A stretch of 64,000 nt of DNA from positions 186,001 through 250,000 of the forward strand of contig QLIY01000008.1 of NCBI GenBank assembly GCA_003260075.1, written 5' to 3'. Every line of letters begins with the position of its first letter. The stretch's first letter is position 1. The notes under the pieces are model-generated. The model was not told the DNA's origin and made no database searches. It saw only the letters and a list, made by a program, of their open reading frames with translations. The position numbers and the translations under genes were made by a program. Shown in pieces: positions 12,168-25,548 of this stretch. Source of the stretch: Phallusia mammillata. Its lineage: Eukaryota; Chordata; Ascidiacea; Phlebobranchia; Ascidiidae.

Positions 12168-13490
12168 TGATTGATTTGCTCGAATCTGAGGAAGATTGTT
12201 TAGTGTCGTTGATGAACTTGTCTAGACCTACAGAATACGGGTAGTAGCGCTCCTCGAATATTAAGTTAAACATTTGGCCGAGTAGAGCCATCATTGAACT
12301 TACAATGAGTTTTTTTCGCTCCCCCCCCCCCTTTGCTCGAATCTGAGGAAGATTGTTTAGTGTCGGTGATGAACTTGTCTAGACCTACAGAATGCAGGTA
12401 GTAGCGCTCCACAAATATTAAGTTAAACATTTGGCAGAGTGAGCCATCATAGAACTTACAAGTAGAAGTTAATGAGTTTTTTTCGCTTAATTTCTTGTCA
12501 ACATACGAACTGATGAATTTATGTTACAAGTGCGTTTGAATAAAGCGTGTGCGTCCCCCCCCCCTTGTCAACATACGAACTGATGAATTTATGTTACAAG
12601 TGCGTTTGAATACAGCGTGTGCGTACTACTAAATCTATACCGCTTCAGCTCATGACTGAACACACTATTTTGCATTTTTTCTACAGTGACAAGCTTTCCT
12701 AGAGTTGTAAGTCAAATTCGGGCTTGGGTGTTTTTAAAAACGGGATTTTCAATTTATCATTTTCCTTGCTTAACTTTTTCATACTTTCGGTTTCGGGCCT
12801 AAAATATGTGCCTACTTACAGCCCTGAGCAAAGCGAGCCACACAACAGGCAAGCCACAAAGGTCTGGCATTTGTTTTTACAACTTCCATCCAGCAGCAAC
12901 AATAACAACAACAGCAGTAGCGCAGCTGGAAGCAACCCCCCCCCCCACAACAGGCAAGCCACAAAGGTCTGGCATTTGTTTTTACAACTTCCAGCAGCAA
13001 CAATAACAACAACAGCAGTAGCGCAGCTGGACGCATTCTCCCTGTTTAGTACAGTCCGCGCCATTTCAAGTCAACGGTCAGAAATTATGGGCCGTAATCG
13101 TTTGCGTACACAAATAGAAGGCCATTGAGGGGTTGTGAAGCGACCAACGATTGCCGAACAATGTTCTACATTCCAAACGAGCCAAAAGCCGAGTTCAAAC
13201 CGTTTGCTGTTGAACAACGCCGGTTTCGTGCAAACTGAAGATCGCACTTTCGCTATTATTCGTCGTTAAACAAAAGGTCACAAGGCCGGTATGGGCAAAT
13301 GTTTACATTCTTTGCAAAATTTTAGGTAAAGCGTATTGAGAACGTTGAAACCTATTGTAATCCCCCCCCCCCTTTCGCTATTATTCGTCGTTAAACAAAA
13401 GGTCACAAGGCCGGTATGGACAAATGTTGACATTCTTTGCAAAATTTTAGGTATAGCGTATTGAGAACGTTGAAACCTATTGTAACGTCG
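12168..13490. repeat. Four successive C-run-linked near-duplicates
   Basis: Pairs: 12168-12320 with 12331-12490 (C run 12321-12331); 12497-12554 with 12565-12624 (C run 12555-12564); 12837-12935 with 12946-13035 (C run 12936-12946); 13248-13361 with 13372-13486 (C run 13362-13372). In each case the first copy ends at the run and the second continues into unique sequence. Where the run is 11 C, the extra C is the first base of the second copy. Confidence 0.85.
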
Positions 13491-15607
13491 TTAATCTTTT
13501 GATCTGTTGATTTAAACTTCAATGCGAGTCAATACGCCTGCTGATTCATTTTGATCCGAGCTCAAATATTTACAAATCACTTTTTGACACTTATTACTTG
13601 GTGATTAAGACACCTTTTCAGACAAATTACTGCTGGTCTGTTGCTACATAGATCAAGAAGCCAATTTAATTCCACCAGAACATGGTGTTTTCGTTACTGT
13701 TTTGGAGATAGTCAAGAATAAGACTAAAATAATAATGAATTCGTGCGCGAACAATCGGCTCTTCTTGTAACTTGAAAATAAAGTAGGACCACTCTTGTCA
13801 CAGAAGACTCATTCTTATATCCAATTTTGTAAGTACACTTGCAAGATTTGATATATGACATAAATTATAGAAATACTTCAAGCTCCTCGCGGTCCCTCTG
13901 AATTCGTACGGCGGACTCCAGTTTGAGAACCGCTGAATTAGCACAATTAAAACCACCACAAAGCAGAAAACAGTTGCATGATGTTGACGTTGGCAGTTTA
14001 GGTTCGAGTTTTCCAAAATGTTGAATCGATAAGGGTTGGGGAATAAAAAATACTTCACAGAAAATACAGGACTTAAAAGCGATGGAGGCCAGTGACCAGG
14101 TAAATAAAAACACTGACCTAGCAAGTAAACCTGATCGTAAATGAGTCTTTTGTTTACAATGGATTATGCCCGAGTTGTCGCTGCGCCGTGCCCAGTTCGA
14201 GTGGTGTGGGAATGCCGCCAACTTTCCACTGATTATCGTATCCGGGTGGATAAACGAATGAGCCCTCAAGCACTTCGCTTTAGCCGACGAATTTAGAACA
14301 AGCACAAAACGTACATGGTTTAATACTGGGAAAATCGACGCTTTTTGCTGGTTGTGCGGTATGAAAAGACATTTAAATACACACAGTTAATAAAGGCACA
14401 AGATGCACGTATATTTTAACAATAAATAAGTCAGACAAACAACTTGGAATATCCTAACTAAGTAAATAATACGTAAATAGTACGACTTTCCGTTTTTTAA
14501 TAAAAACAACGGTCCCAGAACTTGCACATAACATCAGACAAAGTTCAAGTCATTTTTTATGTTGCTGTCAAGTGCTACCAGACACTCAAAAATGGGGGAA
14601 AAAGTTTTAAGGCTGTTCAACAGACTGTGCAACTTTTTGCCAAATACGAATTAAAGGGTATATTAGACAAAATTACTATTCAGTTGATCTTGGCTACCCA
14701 TACTAAACTGAACATCTCGGGTATAAGACCACTATAAACCAAATGCTGAACACCTATACTGCAGTTTCTGAGTTTCTAACTTACATTTGCAAAACAGCAA
14801 CTATTACGCTCAACAAACAAATTGAAACATACTTCATTAATTGACTTATTTAATCTACAACGCAGTACAACTAAGCATAAAACCGAATTATCCTACATTG
14901 AGCCAAGGTACACTTCTAGGCAACTAATTAGTTAATGGCTGACAAAAAGCAGTCATTCCCAACGTGTAGCATAAACTAAACCTAACACAATCCATTATTA
15001 TGACATCATACTGCACAAAGGACAAAGACAAAAGCCACATTCTATTTTAAGTTAACAAACAAACAAAACTACATAAGACATGTTCTTTCTTATCTAAACA
15101 TTTTAACGCAAAGTCAAATGCAAGTTTTTGGTAAAACACAGTTTTTAACAAACTAAACAAGTTAATCTAGGTCCTGTGCTGCATTTCAAAATTTTGAACT
15201 AACCTGTAAGCCCGAAAATCGCATTATAATCCACGGTGGCTTTACCAAACCGCCGCTGCAGCCCTCCTAACCTGATAACCCCGCGTCTCGAGTGATAAAA
15301 GCCCGCAGAAATTTGTTCAGGACCCTGTGCACGCCGCTTCACGCATCACTACACACCTGGAATTCCCCCTTGACGGTAGCCGAGTAACACAGACCTCAAA
15401 AGGTTGTTGGCCAGTTCGAAGCTTTTGCGAGCCTGAAGCGCGTTGCGCGAACGAGCTTCGTGCAATCATTTGTGTCAATGTTATTTTATATAGCCGTGTA
15501 CAATAGTAAGCCATCTTTTTTCAAACATTTTTGAGAAATTATTTTACAATTTTGTGAAAAAAAAGCTTGTATACAATTTAGCAGTTTGATTCGGAAACTT
15601 AAATTGC
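13491..15607. other. Intergenic sequence without a confident gene
   Basis: AT-rich except for patches at 14150-14300 and 15220-15450 (CCGCCGCTGCAGCCC, GCGCGTTGCGCGAACG). A lone hAT-like terminus (TTTGAGAACCGCTGAA) is at 13922-13937. No splice-consistent coding found. Confidence 0.35.
14141..14296 (+). CDS. Possible 51-codon small ORF
   Basis: This short open frame in a GC-richer patch begins MSLLFTMDYARVV and ends LRFSRRI-stop. The opposite strand is also open over the same bases, which weakens the case. No family is recognised. It is listed because the patch stands out in base composition; it may simply be an unspliced exon or non-coding DNA. Confidence 0.12.
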   Translation: MSLLFTMDYARVVAAPCPVRVVWECRQLSTDYRIRVDKRMSPQALRFSRRI

Positions 15608-16869
15608 ACGGTTTACGACACAAAGATAGTTAGCGAACCCGCTTTAAGCTTAAACGCGGACTTGTTTTTCAAAACACCGTCTATCATTCAAAATAGCCCA
15701 CTGGCAATATTGTTTACACCCCCCCCCCACGGTTTACGACACAAAGATAGTTAGCGAACCCGCTTTAAGCTTAAACACGGACTTGTTTTCCAAAACACCG
15801 TCTATCATTCAAAACAGCCCACTGGCAATATTGTTTACTGTCAACATAATCACCTCTTGTGGCGTAACAATACAAAACAATTCCAGCAGAACCGTGATAT
15901 TTTGATAAGAGTTGTTGTGTTTCCAAAAAGCGCTACACCTTGTTTTTTTGGTATTCGAATTACAAGTCCTCAGTCAACCTTTACCCCTGTTACCCGTCTC
16001 AGCAACACAATAATTGAGGTGAACACAGCTATGGTACTATGCCTGTAGCTTTAAAATAGTAGATTTTGAGTTTTAAACTTTTCATTCCCCCCCCCCCCGT
16101 CTCAGCAACACAATAATTGAGGTGAACACAGCTATGGTGCTTTATTTGCCATATAACAGGTAAAAGCAAAATTTCGTGTCAATTATGTTAAAAGAAGTGC
16201 GTTGTCTGTAACAGGTTTCATTTCATATCGAACATAGAACATACGTGTAATAACAATATTCTAATAAAAAAGAACAAAAATGAAACAAACAAATAAAAAA
16301 ACGAATGCGGCACACTGAACGTTGGCGCTAAACCTGCACGCGTTTCTTGTTTTTTTTTTTTAGTCACCCTAAATCATAGGTGGGCAACCTTTTTGCATGC
16401 GCGGGCCAAAAGCAGTNAGGTTTCATTTCATATCGAACATAGAACATACGCGTAATAACAATATTCTAATAAAAAAGAGCAAAAATGAAACAAACAAATA
16501 AAAAAACGAATGCGGCGCACTAAAAGTTGGCGCTAAACCTGCACGCGTTTCTTGTTGTTGTTTTTTTTAGTCACCCTAAATCATAGGTGGGCAACCTTTT
16601 TGCATGCGCGGGCCAAAAGCAGTGATATATTGCGGCGCAACCATGAACATCCAATAACATAGCAGTGCTAAGCAAAGTCAAACACTCAATGATTTTGTCT
16701 TTGTACGTAACAATGCCTCTTCTCAGTAATAAACTAATAACTCTCAACGTTTAATGTAACAACCCTTTGGTATAAAGATGGTATTTAACACATACATTCC
16801 GTCCGGCCGATCAAAATAAAACACGTGTCGCGGGCTGCTCAACAGTTGCTCGTAGGTTGCCCACCCCTG
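15608..16869. repeat. C-run and N-linked duplicates containing a hAT-type MITE
   Basis: Pairs: 15608-15718 with 15729-15838 (C run 15719-15728); a short copy 15993-16031 with about 16097-16138 (C run 16087-16098); and 16213-16416 with 16418-16625 around a single N at 16417. The complete MITE is 16582-16869, ending ACCCCTG, with near-matching 8-bp flanks CCCTAAAT and TCCTAAAT. The first copy of the MITE is cut off at the N. Confidence 0.8.
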
Positions 16870-17065
16870 TCCTAAATGTTCCTATAAAACCGAAGTACAA
16901 ACCGATCAAACTTATCTGGACGCAAGTTTAGATTTAAATCTAAAAAGTTCTTGAGAAAATTAAGTTTTTTTTAGAATTTTTTTAATACTTTACAAGTTAA
17001 CTTTTTCATATCCGAGAAACAATTCAAGCAATCTGTTGTTATTTCAACAAAAAACTCGATTTTAG

Positions 17066-17400
17066 TCAAACGACAATCGATTTAAATTCAAGTGCGGATG
17101 GCAACCCAGCGACAACGACGTTCAACGCAAAACCAACAACTCTTTCCGCAACGAGTGATAATAGCAGCGAAGCACGCCTGTCGTTTACACACCTGAAATA
17201 CGACCCTCGCTGGAATGTTTGTAAAAAGCGCGCGCGCCTCTTCAATTGTGTTTTCAATGATCTGTAGTAGAAAGGTTTGAATCGTCGATCGCGACGAGTT
17301 AATCGCGTTTCTACAACGGTGTTCGATTTCTCATTCAATCTCCGTTCCCCTTCCAGTGCTTTTAATGGTAAGTTTGGGGACACAATTCGTTTAGTGTTGT
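17066..17400. other. GC-richer patch with splice-like signals, gene status unknown
   Basis: The plus strand has CCCTTCCAG followed closely by TTTTAATGGTAAGT, a good donor with an ATG as its last exonic triplet. The minus strand has a 105-codon open frame and a TTTCAGGTGTGT site. This could be a first exon of an unrecognised gene in either direction. I cannot link it to any downstream exon. Confidence 0.2.
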
Positions 17401-17524
17401 AAGGCTGGCTTTTTGCGGTCGGTTTTGACCGGAGTTTGGGCTTTAGCCTTAATAAAAAGGACTTGATTCAGGCCAGGCTTTTCAGGTCGGGTTCGAATGG
17501 AGTTCGGGCTTTCGTTTCAATGAA

Positions 17525-20500
17525 TATCGGACTTGATTCACATACGGCCACATTTGTTTTTAATTTCACCTTAGTAACTTTACTTTTGGACATAATTAAT
17601 TTAAAAACCTGGCATAGGCCGGTTTCGAGCCCGCTAACAGGAACTCTGATATATCTGTACTAGTGATTTTCATATTTGAAAAAGTTTTGATTACCCCCCC
17701 CCCATCGGACTTGATTCACATACGGCCACATTTGTTTTTAATTTCACCTTAATAACTTTACTTTTGGACATAATTAATTTAAAAACCTGGCATAGGCCAG
17801 TTTCGAGCCCGCTAACAGGAACTCTGATATAACTGTACTAGTGATTTTCATATTTGAAACAGTTTTGATTGTATAAATTATAAAACAAACACAATGACTG
17901 GACAAATTTATACAATTTTGGCCAATTGTTCCGCAATGAAGACTAATTTTAACAAATCCACTGTGAATAAACGATGTTGACTGCAAATAGCTCATCCTGA
18001 GTTTTCTACTAAAAAGTTGTTTACAAATCGTCCAGCTGTTGAGACGGGTATAAAAGGAAAAAAAATATCATTAATATTTAAGCCAGGTTGCCCAACGCGC
18101 AGTCAGTCGTAATTAACGGCTTCTAAGAAACGATAAAATACGATTAACTTCCACTTGAAAACCACTATCATCACCTGGCGGAAAACAAAACACTCAAACA
18201 TAATAACTTTAACATTATTGTGGGACTCGAATGTATTTGTCCGCTAAACGACGTTAAAGAGCCTACATACAAATTTAGTTGTGGCAAATACAAGTCAAAC
18301 GTCCAACTAGTATTCGGTCAGTCTGACAGTTCGCATAGTTGAGCCAGAATTGTTTGCACAGTTAGAATAACTTTGCCAGTAACCTCACTGACGAAAAATC
18401 AGTTAAAAGGTCATAATTTTTATCAATTTAAATATATAACTTCAATTTGTTGCCACCCCCCCCCCGAAAAAAAATATCATTAATATTTAAGCCAGGTTGC
18501 CCAACGCGCAGTCGTAATTAACGGCTTCTAAGAAACGAACCCCCCCCCCAATAAGTAAAATCGCAGAGAAGAGTTTAATTGAAGACCAAAGAGTGTGTTT
18601 CAGATTAAAGTTTAACTACTTCTTTCCCCCCCCCCAATAAGTAAAATCGCAGAGAAGAGTTTAATTGAAGACCAAAGAGTGTGGTTCAGTTTAAAGTTTA
18701 CCTACTTCTTGACGATTTTGGCTGCTTCCGTAACTAGCTTTGTGAAGCCAACCTTATCGGTGTGTGTGCTACCGCCGTGTAGATGTCTTGCAATGCACAA
18801 CATCAATACAAATTTATGCGAACGCAAGTATATGTGTGCGATATACGTACTGGTGGTCATGCATTGATAAAAATCGTTGTGCTATAGCTTACGTGGCTTT
18901 TAAAACTGGCCTCCAAGTTTTTTTCGGTCTCAAAAAACTGTTATATTGTGAGCCATGTAGACGCACAGATCTAGCTTAAAGTTATTAGTCGTTCGGTTTT
19001 GGGAACTGTTCATTTTGGCTCAGTGGACAAACTGACGTCTTTTGGTAAAACAAAAACATATGACGAATACGGCAATGGGAAAATGTTGTGTACCCCCCCC
19101 CCACTGACGTCTTTTGGTAAAACAAAAACATATGACGAATACGGCAATGGCAAAATGTTGTGTACATCCGTTGTGCTGCATCCGTTGTGCTGAACAAAAA
19201 CATTATGTTGGTGGGCAATATTTGGTCGGGGTTAACGGGTCGGGTTCGGGCTTAAACCGTGAGTAAAACACGCTTGAATCACGCTTAGGCCATATTAGAG
19301 TTGTCATGTTACCTTTGGTACATCCAACTTTCGAGCCTAATTCGGTCTCTGCTAAAAAAAATCCTTTAGATTCAGTTCTGGTTTACGGCTTTTGTGTTGA
19401 TTTAGGTCTTGTGTAAATCTTTGCCCCCCCCCCTTTGGTACATCCAACTTTCGAGCCTAATTCGGTCTCTGCTAAAAAAAAAACTTTAGATTCAGTTCTG
19501 GTTTACGGCCTTTGTGTTGATTTAGGTCTTGTGTAAATCTTTATTAATAAATAGGCGGCGTAAAAAAGTACAAAAAGTTGATGTTAGTAAAGCAAAAATC
19601 TAAGCAAAAATAACATATACGCTGTCCCCATTATTAACAACAGGATACAAAGTATGTCGGGTCGTAAGCTTTTCCGGTCGCATTGTGCAAACCTGTATCA
19701 ACCCACAATATGTAAAGTAGCTTGCAGAATAGTAGCCAGGCCAGAGGGCTACGAAGGCCGTGTACAAGCTACAAAAAATCGCCTAAATGCAATTTCATTC
19801 ACTGGAATAGCTATGATTTGTGTTTGTGTATGATTCGGTAACAGCAATTGCACGTTTAATGCCTCGCAATTTAGCAGAACCTATAGCAAAGTGGGACATA
19901 TTTTGACTAAATTAGAAAGGCATTAAGTTTTCGTGTCGTTAAAGGCAATCAAACCACTTTAAATAATATGGAGCCGTTACATGACAAGTGACCTGCAAAT
20001 TTCTTTAGAAATCTGCAGATTACTTGTCAAGTTTTCGCTCGTTAACAAGTTTAAAAAACCCAGGTTTCAAGTATCTCAGCCACAACATTGAAAGCTTTGA
20101 AGTTTGAGCAACCGAACGTAAAATCTAATTGCGTACCTTGCGCAGGAGTGTAAAGTACAGCTAGATCCAACGCACAGCGTAGACATGGTGGCATCGTTTG
20201 TTGACATGGGGCAAGGTCCACGCAACTACAAACATATGCACACCTGATACCCCCCCCCCCTAAATAATATGGAGCCGTTACATGACAAGTGACCTGCAAA
20301 TTTCTTTAAAAATCTGCAGATTACGTCAAGTTTTCGCTCGTTAACAAGTTTAAAAAACCCAGGTTTTAAGTATCTCAGCCACAACATTGAAAACTTTGAA
20401 GTTTGAGCAACGGAACGTAAAATTCCCCCCCCCCTGGCATCGTTTGTTGACATGGGGCAAGGTCCACGCAACTACAAACATACGCAAACCTGATAAGTTC

Positions 20501-20700
20501 AAGAACACAACAAGGAAAATTTGCAGTTGTTTTAATCTTAACATTGAGTTAGGTTGGGTTCGAAATGAACTCCGAAAAAAATGACGCAAAAGCAAATGTT
20601 TATGACAAGTGCCCCCCCCCCAGTTGTTTTAATCTTAACATTGAGTTAGGTTGGGTTCGAAATGAACTCAATGACGCAAAAGCAAATGTTTATGACAAGT
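17525..20700. repeat. Series of C-run-linked near-duplicates
   Basis: Pairs: 17525-17693/17704-17871; 18056-18135/18466-18538; 18550-18625/18636-18712; 19032-19092/19103-19166; 19312-19423/19434-19543; 19962-20110/20261-20424; 20191-20249/20435-20494; 20519-20611/20622-20700. C runs start at 17694, 18456, 18540, 18626, 19093, 19424, 20250, 20425 and 20612; nearly all are exactly 10 long. No gene is visible in this interval. Confidence 0.85.
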
Positions 20701-23700
20701 AAATGTTGACAGTGTCGTCCGAAGTTTAAGTTTATTGAGACGGAGTTGTTAATATTAAGTCAGTTTTCAAATTTGAATTCAACAAATGGTTTGCACAAGA
20801 CATGTCTCTTTCTAAAAAATCGGCTTTTGTGAAAGTTGTTTTGCTTAAATATTGTTGCTTTGTTAGTCAGAAAATTGCTGTTTGCATTGCAGTGGCATTA
20901 ACTTTACATTACAGCAAATCATTGAAACTTTACTACAAAACTATTGACTTGAAGAGCTTCTGTTAGTAAATTTTGTATGGACACCGATTTATAAAAAACG
21001 GAAGTGCCACTACAGGAAATTATGTAATTACATGCACATGCATCTTCACAAAGTATTCGTTGCAGGTGCACATCAATTATTAAGTTGTTGCTACTAGTAA
21101 CTACCCCCACTCAACTGAGATTGGCTCACTAAGCATATGATGTAGTGGTAGACAAAAAACTAGCACGTCTTACATTGTGTGGCAGGAGTCTTTTTATGTA
21201 TATCTACCAACCCGACTAGTCTTGCTTTAAAGTTAGGAAAAGTAAAGTAAATAAAATGTATATCAGGTTAAGACTTCAAATCGGGTTTGTTTGAACAATA
21301 CTTGTACTACAAACTTAAAATTGAATTGCCCAGCTGCTTGCTTGGATGTATATTAAACCCGTTGTTAGTGGTCTTGTGTGTCGTGGATGCATTTCTTTTG
21401 GAGTTCCCTAGACCAAATTGCGAACTTGCTGTAACGTTTGCATTCGATAAAAACTTTTTAATCCATTCAAACAACCGCTGTTTACACAAAGCTTGTTGGC
21501 AAAACTGCCTTTAAAAGCACAATAAGATAGCTAATATGTTATAAAACAAGCATTTAAGAGGGCTATAGGACATAGCAATAACTCAAACGCACTGGCCGCC
21601 ACGTTATATTGCGTGATGTTGTACAGTATATCGGCCGAACTAGCTCATGATGACCAGGGCGGCATACTTAAGTAGCCCTCGATCTATAAGATTCATAACA
21701 TAATCGCTGGCGGTTGTAGTTTTTGAAGTAGGAGGGTCACGCGTGCATTGTACATCACAACGTCATGTGGGCCGGTTTAACACCACAATATAGAGGATAA
21801 TGACGTCAGAGGCGGCCTGAAGAAGGCGCGGAGTAGATCAGGTCGACTTTGTGACATCGAGTTGCCCGGCTTGTAGTGTGGTTTCATATCCATATAGTTT
21901 GCCGCTTGTAGTAAACGTCATTTGTATTTGCTCTGAACTTGGAGATGCGAAAATAGCCAAAGGTTTTTACTCAGGGCCAAAATTATGTTTAGATTAAATT
22001 AACCGGTGCACTGTCCGTAAGTTTGGGTTTACAGTTTGCGCTGTTAGGAATGTTTGCAAAATTAGGTTTAATTTACCGGTGCACTGTTGGGAATGCCTCG
22101 AAATCACTTCGGGCAGCAATTTTTGTTATTTTCTGCTGCAAAATTCGGTGCCTGTAGCAGGGATTTGTTCCGGTCCTGTCAAAGAAAGTACTTCTAGAAT
22201 TACAACGCGTTCATGAGCCGGTTTCGTGCACTCTGCCGTATCGTAGCAATGTATAGATACAACTTGTACATATTTAGCACATGAAAACTCAGTATTTCTA
22301 ACATTACAAACATGTTGATGAGCCGGTTTCGTGCAGTCTGCGTATCGTTGCAATGTCTTCCTTTATGAAGGCCCTCTGTCAAAGCAATGTTGACCTCTGT
22401 GCAAAGTGCAGTATTTCAAAGCACGGAATTAAAGTCTAGTTTATGAGCCACATCCCCCCCCCCGCAATGTCTTCCTTTATGAAGGCCCTCTGTCAAAGCA
22501 ATGTTGACCTCCGTGTAAAGCGCAGAATTTCAAAGCCCAGAATTGTAGTCTAGTTTATGAGCCACAATCGTGAATTACAATCTAGGTTTTGAGCTACATT
22601 CGTTAGGTCGGTCGTATCATAGTGATGTTGTAATGTTTCGAGGTCATGTGCTGCATAAGACATTAAAAATGCCGCGAACTTTACGATTCGTTTTTAACAG
22701 CCACCATGTAGGCGGGAATTTTTTTAGGGGCAGTTAAACGTATTGTAGTGCTTTGAACATGTTTACATATAGGCAGCATGCCCCCGCACTTTGGGGTAAA
22801 TTGAAAATCTAGGAATAGAATACATGGAATTGAAAACTAGATTGGTATGAAAGACTGTTGCAGTGTTAAGTATATAGTCGTTTGCATTGCTGATCACAAT
22901 AACTATGTAAGATATTAACAAAAGTCCATTGGTAATGTCTTGATCAAATTTGAAACCGATTTCGCACAAAATCTGAAGGCTTTGAACAGACTTGCCGAAA
23001 GCTACATAAAACATGACAATATAAATTAGTATCAGTGTTTTTCGCCGACACAAATAGTATCGCTTTGTCAGCAAGGTGATTTGAGAATCAAAAATAGTCG
23101 CAATGTTGGAATCTGTACACCGGTTGTATCGAATTTCCAGTGCTCGAGGGGGCTTGTTAAGTTGTGGCCATAACAGAAGTGGTACAGTGTTCCGGTTTAT
23201 TGTTATGTACGTTGTGTATTTTCAAGTGATTGACACATTCGGCGAGAAGCACATTTCGCTGAAGGCGACATGCGAGTGTAAACAGCCTTCTGATTTATGG
23301 ATACCCCTGTCCGTCTAGATGTACGTTTGTTCTGTTCAGCACCAATGTTGACTTGGTGTTGGTTGTTTAAAGCCCAGCAAGTACTTCTTAAACCAGCAGT
23401 GTTTATTACCATCAAAAAGCAGTGTGGTTCAGTTTTAAAGATAACTTGATCTATATATTGCGAGAAAAACTATGTACATGTTTCAAGAGCTACATTGTTA
23501 AATTTTGAACCAAATGGTAAAGCCAATGCTTTCACCGAAAGACAGCAACGGCTCAAATATATACATTGAACCAGCTGTCCTAAATCAACTAATTGATATA
23601 AACCGGAAGAGGTAGTTAGAAACTTGTGATATCACTTCCGCCGAGTTGGTGCACGTCTTATTGCAACAATAACATTGATGGAAAGGAGAAAAGGTGTATA

Positions 23701-23740
23701 CGCAGTTGTTTATGGCTAACTGCAGTGTATTGCTGGGGTT
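20701..23740. other. Intergenic sequence without a confident gene; one C-run duplicate
   Basis: Bases 22352-22453 recur at 22464-22563 around 10 C (22454-22463). Bases 22200-22225 and 22316-22340 share a diverged direct repeat (ATGAGCCGGTTTCGTGCA). A 103-codon minus-strand frame (22763-23074) is hydrophobic but lacks splice or family support. Confidence 0.4.
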
Positions 23741-23746
23741 TTAGAT

Positions 23747-24131
23747 CAGTGGTTTTCAATGGTTTTCCAAGAAACGAAAAAAAACGGTAATGACTGCTTT
23801 TTCCATATTATTAAGCTTATCAATCGTGCACCCTAAAGGTTTTGATTACTTTATAGGTACGTCCCGGGGTAAAAAGGTTTGAGAACTATTGTGTTAGATC
23901 TAANNNNNNNNNNNCAGGGGTTCTTAACCTGGGGTGCACGCACCCCCAAGGGGTGCGAGAACTGTTCCTAGGGGGTGCGGGGATGCTGAATCATTAAGGT
24001 TGGTTAGGTCTATTCTATTTAAGCATTTACAGAAGGGGGAGCGAAAATTGGTTATTGGTTTGAAAGGGGGTGCGAAAATTGGTTGGTGATTTGAAAGGGG
24101 TGCAGCAAGGAAAAAAGGTTAAGAACCACTG
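23747..24131. mobile_element. Two adjacent hAT-type MITEs separated by Ns
   Basis: The first is 23747-23891 (CAGTGGTTTTCAA to TTGAGAACTATTG) with flanks TTTTAGAT and TGTTAGAT. The second is 23915-24131 (CAGGGGTTCTTAACC to GGTTAAGAACCACTG), also followed by TGTTAGAT. Eleven Ns (23904-23914) separate them. They may be alternative alleles or neighbouring insertions. Confidence 0.6.
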
Positions 24132-25493
24132 TGTTAGATTGTTGTGGATTGCCCGAATAAAACGCAACTGGGATTTGGAATCTTAAAGAGGTTTTACTCG
24201 TTATGAACACCACTTTCATTGCTAAAACGTTTGCATTAATATGTGTTTACTGCATAAAAGTTGTTATTGGTTAGATTTACATCGGAAAGAGCTCATTACC
24301 ACAGGAAAGAGCCAATTATATAATTGATAATTATCATTACGCTTTGCCCGGTTCAGCTACAAGACTTGCGTTGCGCGGCAAACAGTAGCTGATCAACACT
24401 CGACGTTTAGGTGTTAGTGAAGATGCAATATGTCCGGGCTGTGTTGAAATTAGGAAAGTTTAAAACAGCCTGTAAGCTTTACTTATGTGAGGTGCCTTTA
24501 TAACATAATCTCCGACTACATAATTGATTTATACAGGTATGTATACGAGTGGTTTTACGTATGACTGTGCCTTACCGAAATGACGAGTTGAGTTTACTAC
24601 TGTACAGAGATACAGAAAAGCTAGAGAGTTTGTATACAGTGGTTACATTTTGCTGCATAACGTTGTAAATATCAGTGGAAAACATACGACAGCGATTGTT
24701 GAATTGTTACAACAAAATGCGTTGACTAAGTACAAGCGTTGAATCATTTAGTGACTAAGTCCTAAGTAGACGTCACAAATTAAATTGGAATTTGTTGGTT
24801 ATGATCCAACAATCGTTGATTTGCTGATCGCGAGCACCATTAGGTCGATTATTGCGTATAAACAATGCTAAATCGATGTTAACACAAACAATCAAATAAA
24901 TGCGAGTCATTTGGCAATGTTACAATCACGATCTATTTTGAAGCAGACTGCTAAGTTTTTTTGGCGAACCCCAGTTTCCTGTTTTTGTAATTGGATCCGA
25001 TTTCCAAAATAAACCGGACCACATTTGTAGGCAAAAAATCCATAATTTGTCGCTACATGAGACACCAATTTAATTGTCTCGTTGGAAAATATGTCAAACA
25101 CTGCTTCATAAATTGAGGCCCGGATAAATTTGAATTATTATTTGCACGATGTCTGCGTTATAAAGTTACCACGGTAAATCTATAGAAACACGTTTCTTAA
25201 AATTTGTTTCAAATTTATTAAAACGTTAAGTCATTCATTCCTATGAATTCAAGATACATATTTTTCGCCTTTACGGCTGCATAAGCATCTATAAGCAAGC
25301 ACAAAGACTTCATCCACCAAGTAACGAGCTAGGAGATTCTAGTTTAAAGTATACATTTTTGTTTATTGCTTGTCAGTCATTTTTTATGTATGGAACCTAA
25401 ATTACCCCAGTTAAAACTCTGTCCCGTAAATTTCATTAATATGACTAATGGCAACAATTTTTTTAACCATAATTTTATTTTTTCCTCTTTCAG
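24132..25493. other. Region upstream of the SLC22 gene
   Basis: About 1.3 kb of AT-rich sequence that should hold the SLC22 promoter. I see no clear TATA box or repeated binding motif. The 24907-25101 open frame on the minus strand has no support. Confidence 0.35.
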
Positions 25494-25548
25494 ACATGTT
25501 TATTTAGGATCAATTAAGTTGGTTTGTGGCGTTAAGTTTAGATTAAAG
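25494..25548 (+). promoter_or_regulatory. 5' UTR of the SLC22 gene with candidate splice-leader acceptor and tiny uORF
   Basis: A strong pyrimidine tract and AG (TTTTCCTCTTTCAG, ending at 25493) lie 55 bases before the start codon. No upstream coding exon is visible. In tunicates this position is typical of a spliced-leader trans-splice acceptor; it could also be the end of a 5' UTR intron. The first ATG after it (25496) opens a three-codon frame (M-F-I-stop) before the real start. Confidence 0.4.

Noticed and set aside
13865..14305. 146-codon minus-strand frame
   Set aside because: Overlaps a small plus-strand frame in a GC-richer patch; no recognisable domain or neighbouring exon.
22763..23074. 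103-codon hydrophobic minus-strand frame
   Set aside because: AT-rich sequence gives hydrophobic frames by chance; no family, start context or splice sites.
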